A stretch of 64,000 nt of DNA from Haloterrigena turkmenica DSM 5511 (GTDB lineage: Archaea > Halobacteriota > Halobacteria > Halobacteriales > Natrialbaceae). The stretch lies in contig NC_013743.1 of assembly GCF_000025325.1 (NCBI RefSeq), positions 186,001-250,000 of the forward strand, written 5' to 3'. The notes beneath the pieces are model-generated. The model ran no database searches. It had not been told where the DNA came from and saw only the letters and a list, made by a program, of their open reading frames with translations. Both the position numbers and the translations under genes were made by a program. Positions 34,371-42,497 of the stretch are shown here, in pieces. Numbering within the stretch: position 1 is the first letter of the stretch; every line of letters begins with the position of its first letter.

Positions 34371-35621
34371 TCACTCGAACCGCGCGTCCACCACGACGTG
34401 TGCGACGCCGGCGCTGTGGCTCTTGACGCGGCGCTTCTCGAGCACCTCGAACTCCCGACCGGCGGCCTCGCCCGCGGCCGCGAGCCGCTCGAGCGGGCGG
34501 TCCCAGAGCCGGGACTCGGGCGTCGCCTCGTGGTAGTGGACGACGCCGCCGGGAGACAGCGCCTCGAGGGCGGCGGGGAGGAACTCGTGGGCCTCGTCCG
34601 TGCGGGTTCCGTCTCCGTCGTCTGCCCCGCTGGCCTCTCCGTCGAACTCGTCGGTCTCACCGCCAGACCCGCCGCTACCGTAGTAGCCCATCACCACGCG
34701 GTCGGCCTCGAGTTCGCCCGCGAGCTCCCGACAGTCGGTCATGTAGGCGTCGACGCGGTCGCCGACGTCGTTCAGCATGGCGTTCTCGAGCAGGTAGCGG
34801 AAGGCGGTCGGATTGATCTCGGTCGCGGTCACCCGCGCGCCGGCACGGGCCATCGGGAGGGTGAAGTAGCCGATGCCGGCGAACATGTCGAAAACGCGCT
34901 CGTCGGTGCTCCCCAGTTCGCCCATCCGGGCCCGTTCGGCCTGGTTCCCCGGCGAGAACATCACTTTCGCGGGATCGAGGCCGTAGCGGGTCCCGTGTTC
35001 GGTGTGGATCGTCTCGGTGTCGCGCTCGCCGGCGATCAGTCGGGTTCGAGGTTCGCGGTGGGTGCCGGCCGTACCGTCGTTCGCGATCCCCTCGTCGGCC
35101 AGCACGCTGTCGGCCTCGCCGTGGATCTCGAGTAAGGCCTCGCCGAGTTCCCCCCCGTCGGGACAGCCCTCGGGCACCGTCACGAGGATCACCGAGCCGA
35201 TGACGGCCCACGAGCCCGGCACCGCCTCGAGTTGCGCGTCAGTCCAGCCACGGTCGGCCAGCAGGTCCTCGAGGTCCGGGTTCCGGCGTTCGGGCTCGAG
35301 TTGGCGCACGATCTCGAGCACCCGCGTCTCCGTCGGCGGTTCGGTAACGGGCAGCGCGACCTGTTCGCGTTCGGAGCCGTCCTCGCTGGTCGCGTCGTTC
35401 CCCGTCTGTACACCGGTTTTCGACTCGTTCGCAGGGTCCACGGGCATCGCGTCGCGCCGCCCGCGCGCCTCACGGACTTTCCGCGAGTCGTCGTAGACGC
35501 CCTCGGCGCGCAGCGACTCGATGGCCGTCTCCGCGCGAGTCTTCTCGACAATCGCGGCCAGCGGCGCGTCGGCCTCCGCGCGCTCGAGGGCGTCGTCGAT
35601 CGTGTCCGGGTCCTCAGGCAT
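34371..35621 (-). CDS. taw2: tRNA wybutosine-synthesis aminocarboxypropyltransferase Taw2-like
   Basis: 416 residues. The N-terminal 150 residues form the accessory domain with an acidic haloarchaeal insert; the C-terminal class-I SAM domain has MFSPGNQAERARM, then VFDMFAGIGYFTLPMARAG, a DRVVMGYYG block and VVHYHEATPE. FSPGN..E..RM plus MGY and HYHE are the Taw2/TYW2 pattern, which adds the aminocarboxypropyl group of SAM to 4-demethylwyosine at G37 of tRNA-Phe. Trm5 methylases share the fold but have NLP-type motifs not seen here. A Gly/Ser/acidic insert (GSGGSGGETDEFDGEASGAD) interrupts the domain. Its start overlaps the nmd3 end by 8 bases, so the two are co-translated. Confidence 0.82.
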   Translation of the reverse strand: MPEDPDTIDDALERAEADAPLAAIVEKTRAETAIESLRAEGVYDDSRKVREARGRRDAMPVDPANESKTGVQTGNDATSEDGSEREQVALPVTEPPTETRVLEIVRQLEPERRNPDLEDLLADRGWTDAQLEAVPGSWAVIGSVILVTVPEGCPDGGELGEALLEIHGEADSVLADEGIANDGTAGTHREPRTRLIAGERDTETIHTEHGTRYGLDPAKVMFSPGNQAERARMGELGSTDERVFDMFAGIGYFTLPMARAGARVTATEINPTAFRYLLENAMLNDVGDRVDAYMTDCRELAGELEADRVVMGYYGSGGSGGETDEFDGEASGADDGDGTRTDEAHEFLPAALEALSPGGVVHYHEATPESRLWDRPLERLAAAGEAAGREFEVLEKRRVKSHSAGVAHVVVDARFE

Positions 35622-36822
35622 CGTCCTCGTCGCGGTTCGCGTACGGATCGTAGTGTCCGGATTCGTCTTCCCCCTCGTCGCCCGTGTCGGGGTCGGGATC
35701 GGGCAGTACGTGTAGCCCGGCGCGGCTCTTCAGCACGGGCACCGTCTCGGCCTCGGGATCGAAGTAGTCCGGCCGGGAGACGGTCGTCGCCCGGTAGGTC
35801 TCGGGATCGAGCACCTGCACGGCGTTCTCGTCCTCGACGGTGACGACCGTAGCCTCGACGGCGTCCTCGAGGTCGCCGAGTTTCCGGGCGTCGGGGGCGT
35901 TGCCCTCCTCGTAACTGGCCTCGTAGCGCTCGCCGGTCGTCGCGCGGACGCCCTTGAGGTTGCCGCGGGCGCTGCGGACGATCACGGGGCCGCCGTCGTC
36001 GTCGGCGAGCTCGATGACGTCGCCGGGGGTGTACGGCGGAAGGCGGACGGCGAAGGTGACTCGATAGACCTCGTTGCCGTCCTCGTCCTCCGTCACGAGC
36101 GTCTCGGCGTCGTTGACGGTGCCGCCGAACTCCTCGACCATCTTGTTCGAGATCTTCTTGCCGATCTTGTTGGTCGAGACCTTGATGTTCAGCCCCTCGT
36201 CGACCTCGCCCATCTCGGTGACGAAGGCGTTGCGGTCGCCGGTCGCCTCCATGTCGGCGACGACGGTGTTGGCGATCTCCTTCGCGCGGTCCATCTCGTC
36301 GGTCGTCGGCGTCCGCTCCTCGGCGCGGATCTGGACGATGCTGGCGTAGTAGTCGCCGGCGATCCGCCCACAGCGCAGGCAAGTCTGGCGGGCGATCTTA
36401 ACGGGGACCATCACCTGCTCCTCGACGGGCGTTCCGCGGACCACGCCCGTGAAGTAACAGTGCATCCGGATGGTGTTCTCGTCGATCTGTTCGGGCTCGA
36501 CCTGCCAGGCGACGTCCTCGACGTCGACGTGGACGGCCAGCGCCTCGCTGACCTCCTCGATGGCGATGTCGGTGTAATCCTGCGCGCCGACGTCGACCCA
36601 CCGATTCCCGCGGTAGACCGCGCCGCACTGGGCACAGACCCGGACGTCGATCCGATCCGGTGCGTCCACGAAGTCGAAGCCCTCGAAGTAACACGAATCG
36701 CAGAGTTCGACCTCGGCGCCGGGGCGGAGGGGATCGTTCGCGGGTTCGCCATCTGCGTCGCTCGCCGACCGTTCAGGAACGGGGTCCCCACACCGGGGAC
36801 AGAACGCACGCGACTCACTCAT
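35614..36822 (-). CDS. nmd3: NMD3-family ribosome-associated protein
   Basis: 402 residues. Four CxxC pairs mark the N-terminal zinc domain: FCPRCG, LCDSCYFEG, VCAQCGAVYRG and TCLRCGRIAG. The rest has the eIF5A-like/OB region (FAVRLPPYTPGDVIELADDDGG) and a tail of acidic residues. Eukaryotic NMD3 brings the large ribosomal subunit out of the nucleus; the archaeal protein is thought to act in late 50S assembly or quality control. Co-transcription with a tRNA-Phe modification gene ties it to translation. The start at 36822 (MSESRAFCPRCG) is chosen over an upstream in-frame extension. Confidence 0.92.
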   Translation of the reverse strand: MSESRAFCPRCGDPVPERSASDADGEPANDPLRPGAEVELCDSCYFEGFDFVDAPDRIDVRVCAQCGAVYRGNRWVDVGAQDYTDIAIEEVSEALAVHVDVEDVAWQVEPEQIDENTIRMHCYFTGVVRGTPVEEQVMVPVKIARQTCLRCGRIAGDYYASIVQIRAEERTPTTDEMDRAKEIANTVVADMEATGDRNAFVTEMGEVDEGLNIKVSTNKIGKKISNKMVEEFGGTVNDAETLVTEDEDGNEVYRVTFAVRLPPYTPGDVIELADDDGGPVIVRSARGNLKGVRATTGERYEASYEEGNAPDARKLGDLEDAVEATVVTVEDENAVQVLDPETYRATTVSRPDYFDPEAETVPVLKSRAGLHVLPDPDPDTGDEGEDESGHYDPYANRDEDDA

Positions 36823-36880
36823 TGTCCCCGTTTGGGGGTTCGCGGAGTTAAACGCCGCGCTCTCCGCGATGCGATCCCGT

Positions 36881-38548
36881 CTACGATTTCTTCTCGTCGT
36901 CGGCCCCCGCACCCCCGTCGGTTTCCCGTCGGCGGAGCCACTCGAGCGAGAGCGCGCCGCCGGCGATCCCCGCTCCCGCGGTGAACCCCGGCATGCCGTC
37001 GTTGGCGTCTTCCCCGCTAGCGTTCTCGTCACCGTCTCCCTCGCCGGCGTCGCTGTTCGATCCGTCGTCCGTGCGTTCGGTGCCGTTGGTGGCCCCCTCG
37101 GATATGCCCCCCTCCTCGTCGGCGTCGTTCGTTCCGTTTCCGCCGTCTACGTCGTCCGAACCGGAGTCCTGCTCCGCACCGTTCGCCTCGGTTTCGTTCG
37201 TCGGTTCGTCGTCGGGTTCCGCGGCTCCGTCGTCACCGTCTGATTCGCCGCTGCCGTCTTCGGCGTCTCCGCCGTCGTCTTCCGGTGCATCGTCACCGGT
37301 GTCGTCCTCGCCGTCCGACTCGTCGCCGGCCTCGTTCGCTTCGGGTCGGATCGCGAGCAGCGTCTCACCGCTGGCGTAAATCGTCCCGTCGGCCAGCGCG
37401 AGGCTCGGTCGTTCGTCGGTGGCGATCGCCCACTCGACCTCGCCGTTCTCGTCGAAGGCGTAGACGCCGGTCTCCGGTTCGGGCATCTCGTCCGCTGTGT
37501 AGCCATCCCCGTTGACGGTGGCGCCCGCGTAGACGGTCCCGTCGGCGACAACCGCGGACGACACGTGGTACATGCCGTACACCGTCTCCCAATCGTTCTC
37601 CCCCGTCTCCCGATCGAACCCGTCCAGGTCGTGGGTCGACCGGGCGAAGAACCGTCTGTCGGTGACCGGTCCCGGCGTGATCGCGGACTCGCTTTTCGTC
37701 CGCTTCACGCCCGTTTCCGCGTCGTAGAGCGTCACGTGGCCGTTCTCCCACACGGCTTCGGGCTCCGAGTCCACGCTGCCGACGGCGACGACGTCGTCGG
37801 TCGCGACGGGGTGGCTGACCTGTCTGTCGCTCGGCGCCGTAAAGTGACTGTACTCGTCCGTTCCCGCCGGGTCGTCGTCGGTCCAGCGCTCGGCGCCGTC
37901 CGCGAGTTCGCGCGCGAACAGCCGCGACTCGCTCGCAGCGAACACCGCACCGTCGCCGACGGCGACCGGCTGTTCGTACAGCGTTCCGTCGGCCGGGTCG
38001 AACTCCCACCGGACTTCGAGGTCGCGAGCGTCGACGGCGCAGAGAATCCCACCAGCGACGACGAGGACGCGCCCGTCCGCGACGACGGGAGACGGAATCG
38101 CCTCGTCGTAGCCGAGGTCGGCCTGACAACAGAGCGTGCCGTCGCGTTCGATCCGCGTCAGCCGTTCGCCGCCGACGTACACCGCCTCGTCCGTCACCGC
38201 GGGCGTCCCGCTCGCGCCGATAGCGCCGGTTTTCCACTCGAGCGATCCGTCGGCGGCGTCGAGCGCGTGGACCTCCCCGCCGGTCGTCAGGTAGACGGTG
38301 CCGTCGACGACCGCGGTCGGGCCACTGCGGTCGTACTCCCAGGCGACGGTGACTGGCGCTTTCGGCCCGCTCTCGGTCGAGATGGCGTTGTTCCCCGGGT
38401 TTCCGCCCAGCGACGACCAGCCGGCGGCTTCTCCGATCGACGCCGGTTCATCGTCTTCGTCGGCAGCCGCGGCGCTAGTCGTGAGCGATCCACCTGCGAT
38501 CGCGAGTCCCGCGTACTGCAGGACTCGTCGTCTCTCGTGTTCGACCAT
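36881..38548 (-). CDS. Secreted PQQ-like beta-propeller protein with PGF-CTERM anchor
   Basis: 555 residues. The N-terminus is a Tat-like signal (ERRRVLQYAGLAIAGGSLTTSAAAA). Residues 40-400 are repeated beta-propeller blades of the PQQ/WD type (GTVYLTTGGEVHALDAADGSLEWKT, YVGGERLTRI, YAFDENGEVEW). Residues 400-518 are an extremely acidic, Gly/Asn/Ser-rich linker. The end is MPGFTAGAGIAGGALSLEW plus RRR (PGF at 520-522): the PGF-CTERM sorting signal that archaeosortase A processes for lipid anchoring. It is thus a cell-surface propeller, probably a binding or scaffold protein. It may partner with nothing adjacent; its start is 398 bases from the creatininase gene end. Confidence 0.9.
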   Translation of the reverse strand: MVEHERRRVLQYAGLAIAGGSLTTSAAAADEDDEPASIGEAAGWSSLGGNPGNNAISTESGPKAPVTVAWEYDRSGPTAVVDGTVYLTTGGEVHALDAADGSLEWKTGAIGASGTPAVTDEAVYVGGERLTRIERDGTLCCQADLGYDEAIPSPVVADGRVLVVAGGILCAVDARDLEVRWEFDPADGTLYEQPVAVGDGAVFAASESRLFARELADGAERWTDDDPAGTDEYSHFTAPSDRQVSHPVATDDVVAVGSVDSEPEAVWENGHVTLYDAETGVKRTKSESAITPGPVTDRRFFARSTHDLDGFDRETGENDWETVYGMYHVSSAVVADGTVYAGATVNGDGYTADEMPEPETGVYAFDENGEVEWAIATDERPSLALADGTIYASGETLLAIRPEANEAGDESDGEDDTGDDAPEDDGGDAEDGSGESDGDDGAAEPDDEPTNETEANGAEQDSGSDDVDGGNGTNDADEEGGISEGATNGTERTDDGSNSDAGEGDGDENASGEDANDGMPGFTAGAGIAGGALSLEWLRRRETDGGAGADDEKKS

Positions 38549-38945
38549 ACCACTGACCGTCGGTCACTCGAGCCAATAGCTACCGAGTGGGTAGAATCGT
38601 TGTCACCTTCGAATCATCCATCGTAACGGTTCGACCAGTGACAACTGTCGGCGCGTACGGCCGAAACGGGCGCCGATGCCGCCGATTTGTCTTCGAACGG
38701 AAACTGCATCCGACCAATTGGATACTCTACGGGAAACGAGGGGGTCGGTGGCCGGCGACGCCCGCGAAACCAGTCAGACGGGCGTCAGACGACGGTCGTC
38801 CTCGATCCGTCGGTCGCCCTCCCGTACCGATGTCTCCATGCGAAATGAAGGGGTTTGACTGATCGCTGATACTGTATTTCAGAAATTAGTTACGTTCTGA
38901 TCCATCGACGCGGATTTCGGAACCGCCGACGAATCGACGACGTCG
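38549..38945. other. Gene-free stretch
   Basis: 397 bases upstream of the beta-propeller gene and downstream of the creatininase gene. The distal part is AT-rich (ATACTGTATTTCAGAAATTAG, about 38868-38888). I see no frame, palindrome or repeat worth naming. Short forward frames here lack family resemblance. Confidence 0.4.
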
Positions 38946-39707
38946 TCATCGAACCGCATCGCGTTCGGCCTCGATTCGCTCGACGTAGGCCGCGGTGACG
39001 GCGTCGAAAATCGCGTCGCCGGCCTCGGGAGTCGCTTCGTCGGGATCGCCCAGCACGCCGTTTTCGGTGATCGATTTGAACCCCTCGCTGAGCAAGCGCG
39101 CGGTGGAAATCGATCCCTCCGGTCCTGCCTCGAGTCGATCCGTCCGAACCAGTCCTTCGTCGATCGCGAGGATCATAGCGGTCTCGGCGGCTCCAGCGTG
39201 GATGACGTCCTCCTGATACTCGATTCCGGCGTCGCGGAGCCCCTCGTTCAGCAGGGCCATGTGATCATCGAGGTCCGCGAGCGCGATCACGTTCGCGTCG
39301 ATCTCGCGGGCGATCTCGGGCGCGACGGTCGAGACCGGCGCGAAGTTTCCGCCGTGGGTCGGCACGAGGACGACGTGCTCGAACCCGTGGTCGTCCAGCG
39401 AGCGACAGTAGGCGCGGATCAGGTCCATCAGCGTCTCCGGCGGCACCGTGATCGTGCCTGGAAACTCCATGTGATGCCCGGAGCAACCGGGGCGAATCGT
39501 CGGCGCCGCCAGCGCGTCACCGAGCTCCGCGGCAATGCGCCGCGACAGTTCGTCGCCGTCCAACGCGTCCATATTCAGCGGCAGGTGGGGCCCGTGCTGC
39601 TCGATCGAGCCGACCGCCACGATCGCCGTCCGCCGTCCGTTCTCGAGCGCCGTTTCGACTTCCGGCCAAGTACACTCCTCGAGGCGCACCGAACTGGGAG
39701 AAGGCAT
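38946..39707 (-). CDS. Creatininase-family amidohydrolase
   Basis: 253 residues with the family metal-site motifs: GSIEQHGPHLPLNMDA (Glu35, His37), GCSGHHMEFPGT, THGGNF and HAGAAETAMIL. The family includes creatininase, the mycofactocin protein MftE and archaeal ArfB, the formamide hydrolase of F420/riboflavin precursor synthesis. Haloarchaea make F420 and riboflavin through such a step, so ArfB is an attractive assignment, but sequence alone does not settle it. It is divergent from htpX with 127 bases between starts. Confidence 0.88.
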   Translation of the reverse strand: MPSPSSVRLEECTWPEVETALENGRRTAIVAVGSIEQHGPHLPLNMDALDGDELSRRIAAELGDALAAPTIRPGCSGHHMEFPGTITVPPETLMDLIRAYCRSLDDHGFEHVVLVPTHGGNFAPVSTVAPEIAREIDANVIALADLDDHMALLNEGLRDAGIEYQEDVIHAGAAETAMILAIDEGLVRTDRLEAGPEGSISTARLLSEGFKSITENGVLGDPDEATPEAGDAIFDAVTAAYVERIEAERDAVR

Positions 39708-39834
39708 CTGCTGGTTCAGTAGAATTGGTCACCGAAAATACGTCTTTTGTCCGTGCCATCGATGTCGACCCGGACGGTGTACTCTCGTGTATCTCGTCAA
39801 GGCACTTATTTCTCCGGAGCCCCTTCGTTGAGCT

Positions 39835-40716
39835 ATGAAATGGCAGGCGGACTGGGGGTTACGCTTCCGGATGTTCCTGACGATGTTTCTGCTGTTCGCG
39901 CTGTACATCGTCTTCGCGGGCGTAATCGCCGCGTACATGGGTAGTTTCGTCGTCTTCGTCGTCCTCTTCGGCGGGATGTCGTTGGTCCAGTACTACTTCA
40001 GCGACACGCTCACGTTGCGGAGCATGGGCGCGAAGACGGTTTCGGCCGACGAGTACCCCGAACTGCACGCGTCGATCGAACGGCTCTCGCAGCAGGCCGA
40101 CCTCCCGAAACCGAAAGTCGCGGTCGTCGACTCCAAGGTCCCGAACGCCTTCGCGACCGGGCGTAACCAGAAAAACGCGGCCGTCTGCGTGACGACGGGG
40201 ATCATGCGGACGCTCGACCAGGACGAACTCGACGGCGTGCTCGCCCACGAACTCGCCCACGTCAAGAACCGGGACATGATGGTGATGACCATCGCCTCGT
40301 TCCTCTCGACGATCGCGTTCATGATCGTCCGCTGGGGCGCGTTCTTCGGCGGCGGTCACGGCCGCGGTCGGCAGGGCGGGGGCGGCGGCATCATCGTCGC
40401 CATCCTCGTCTCGCTGGTCGTCTGGATCATCAGCTATCTGCTCATCCGGGCGCTCTCGCGGTACCGCGAGTACGCCGCCGACCGCGGCGCGGCCGCCATC
40501 ACCGGCAACCCCTCCGCGCTCGCCTCGGCGCTGCTGAAGATCTCCGGCGAGATGGACAAGGTGCCGAAAGAGGACATGCGCGAGGAGGCCGAGATGAACG
40601 CCTTCTTCATCATCCCGATCAAGTCCGGCGTCGTTGGCCGCCTCTTCAGCACTCACCCGCCGACCGAGAAGCGCGTCGAACAGCTTCGGACCCTCGAGCG
40701 CGAACTCGCCGCGTGA
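39835..40716 (+). CDS. htpX: Membrane metalloprotease HtpX
   Basis: 293 residues. Two N-terminal helices are followed by the cytoplasmic protease domain with HELAHVKNRD (zinc His138, catalytic Glu139, His142), two further helices around IMRW...IIVAILVSLVVWIISYLLI, and the third zinc ligand in SRYREYAADRGAAAI. HtpX degrades damaged membrane proteins. It begins a three-gene stretch of the same strand ending in pspAB; PspAB and HtpX are known to be neighbours in many archaea, pointing to a joint membrane-stress response. Confidence 0.95.
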   Translation: MKWQADWGLRFRMFLTMFLLFALYIVFAGVIAAYMGSFVVFVVLFGGMSLVQYYFSDTLTLRSMGAKTVSADEYPELHASIERLSQQADLPKPKVAVVDSKVPNAFATGRNQKNAAVCVTTGIMRTLDQDELDGVLAHELAHVKNRDMMVMTIASFLSTIAFMIVRWGAFFGGGHGRGRQGGGGGIIVAILVSLVVWIISYLLIRALSRYREYAADRGAAAITGNPSALASALLKISGEMDKVPKEDMREEAEMNAFFIIPIKSGVVGRLFSTHPPTEKRVEQLRTLERELAA

Positions 40717-40857
40717 TCGATGCCCTCCGGACGTTCACCCTGATCGGCACGCGCCGATCGCTTCTTCCGAACATGTTCCTTCCAAGTGGGTCTCATCCCT
40801 CTCCGTTGTCTGCATGATGGCGATTACTTAAGCGTGAGTCGTCCGGACTGTGCCGGC

Positions 40858-41415
40858 ATGGTCGAACCGATCGGTCACGTCGCGATGGCCCTCCTCTTTG
40901 CGGTACCGGCGTGGTTCCTGTGGGGACGCCGCCCCGCGGTCACCTTCGCCGTCCTGACGCAGGCGACTGCGCTGTTCCCCGACGTCGACATCTATCTCCG
41001 AGAGCACTTCGTGCGCCCGTTGCTCCAGCACCACGGGATTACGCATACGGTGCCGTTCATGCTGGTCGTGGGCGGTATCTTCGGCGTCGGCGCCGCGTAC
41101 GCGTTGACGCCCGTCCTGAACGCCAACCGATTGATTCACAGCGACTCGATCACCCCGGGGACGACGTTCGTGTTCACGACGGCGGCGTTCTGGGCCGGCG
41201 GTCTCAGTCACGTCGCGGTGGATCTGCTCTCGGCCGAACCGGACGCGGCGATCGCACCCCTCTGGCCGCTGTACCGCGACGACGTCGTCGTCAATATCGT
41301 CGCCTACGACTCGACGCCGGTGAACCTCGGGTTGATCGTCACCGCAATCGTCGTCCACGTCGTCCTCTACCGGGCCGAGCGGTATCCCTACGAGACGCGG
41401 TGGCGCGTCGGCTGA
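40858..41415 (+). CDS. Membrane-bound metal-dependent hydrolase-like protein (DUF457)
   Basis: 185 residues with four to five hydrophobic segments. Histidine/aspartate motifs GHVAMALLFAV, ALFPDVDIYLREHF, HHGITHTVPFMLVVGG and GLSHVAVDLLS match the YdjM/DUF457 family (H-x4-H, FPDxD, RGxTHS). The motifs suggest a membrane hydrolase but no substrate is known. The ATG at 40858 begins MVEPIGHVAMA, the family start. Located between htpX and pspAB on the same strand. Confidence 0.82.
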   Translation: MVEPIGHVAMALLFAVPAWFLWGRRPAVTFAVLTQATALFPDVDIYLREHFVRPLLQHHGITHTVPFMLVVGGIFGVGAAYALTPVLNANRLIHSDSITPGTTFVFTTAAFWAGGLSHVAVDLLSAEPDAAIAPLWPLYRDDVVVNIVAYDSTPVNLGLIVTAIVVHVVLYRAERYPYETRWRVG

Positions 41416-41511
41416 TCGCGCCTCGAGTGTCGCCTTCGGATGCCGGTCGGCGACGGTACCGACGAGTCGCCAACAGGAGGTTTCTAAGGGACCGCCTTCG
41501 TTGCCCTTTCT

Positions 41512-42117
41512 ATGGGACTGGTCGACGAACTCCGCTCCGTGCTCGGCTTGCGCGCCGAGACCGACGCCAGACGCGACGCCGACCCCGAGGACCTGTTCGG
41601 GATGAGCACCGCCTACCTCACGATGGAGGCCGATCTGGGCTACGAATCATCCGACGTCGGCGCGCTCTGTTTCTCCGGCGTCGACTCGACGAGCTTTCAC
41701 GACGCAGTCGACGAGGTCGAGGCGATCCTCGAGGCCGGCCGCGAGGAGACCGGCACCGAGTTCTCGGTCACCAGCGACGACCACGGCTACCACTGGGTCG
41801 TCCTCGAGGACGACGACCCCGAGGACCTCATCACGAGCATGCACTTCGCCGCGGACACGTTCATCGAGCACGACTACGGCTCGCGGCTGCTCGCGGCGGT
41901 GTTCGCGTATGAAAACCGAGACGGCCCCGCCTACTGGATTTACTCGTTCCGCCGCGGCCGATTCTACCCGTTCGCCCCCCGCTCGGGCCGGGAACGCGAC
42001 TCGAGCGTGGAGTTCAAACTCGAGGCGAAACTCGACGGGGAACTCGAGATCGAACGCGACAAGGAGTACTGGTATCCGCTCTGGCCGAGCGAGGGCGGGA
42101 CCCACCCCTGGGAGTGA
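41512..42117 (+). CDS. pspAB: PspA-associated protein PspAB
   Basis: 201 residues matching haloarchaeal PspAB: MGLVDELRSVLGLRAETDARR, DPEDLFGMSTAYLTMEADLGY, CFSGVDSTSFHDAVDEVEAIL, WVVLEDDDPEDLITSMHFAADTF and a C-terminal YWIYSFRRGRFYPFAP...KEYWYPLW. It has no membrane helix and probably binds PspA-type proteins at the membrane during envelope stress. No pspA is adjacent, but htpX is 800 bases upstream. Translation likely starts at the ATG 41512. Confidence 0.85.
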   Translation: MGLVDELRSVLGLRAETDARRDADPEDLFGMSTAYLTMEADLGYESSDVGALCFSGVDSTSFHDAVDEVEAILEAGREETGTEFSVTSDDHGYHWVVLEDDDPEDLITSMHFAADTFIEHDYGSRLLAAVFAYENRDGPAYWIYSFRRGRFYPFAPRSGRERDSSVEFKLEAKLDGELEIERDKEYWYPLWPSEGGTHPWE

Positions 42118-42497
42118 GCCGGCCGAGAGTCTACTGTCGCTCCCACGCCTTCGACTCGAGCGCGCTGTCCCTGCCGAACGGGCGTCTGGGCCGATACCAA
42201 ATCGTGTTGGCATCACCGCTATGCCCGACCACGCCATAGTCGAATATACGGCAGGAATCACTCCAAGCCACATCATCACCAACTGCGCCATACACCAGTT
42301 GCCCCCTTTTCCTGCCGCTTTCCACCCGTTTTCGGTAGTCACGGACTCGAGCAGCGTCGCGTCCACCCGACCGCTCGCGTCCGTTTTTCGGCGTCCGCTC
42401 GCCGGGCAGCCTGCTTGCCGAAACGACGGGGAGATGGCCGATTGCCCCGGCCCGAGTACCTATAATTGCGGCCCCGTATTACCGAACGACCGATGCA
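42118..42497. other. Intergenic region with kinase promoter
   Basis: 380 bases without a supportable gene. TATAATTG at 42461-42468 precedes the kinase ATG by about 33 bases and is its probable TATA box. CACCACGCCATAGTCGAATATACG at 42227-42250 is AT-richer but without structure. Confidence 0.5.

Noticed and set aside
34200-35135. Plus-strand frame of 311 codons over taw2
   Set aside because: Antisense to the methyltransferase-fold gene, which has clear motifs on the reverse strand.
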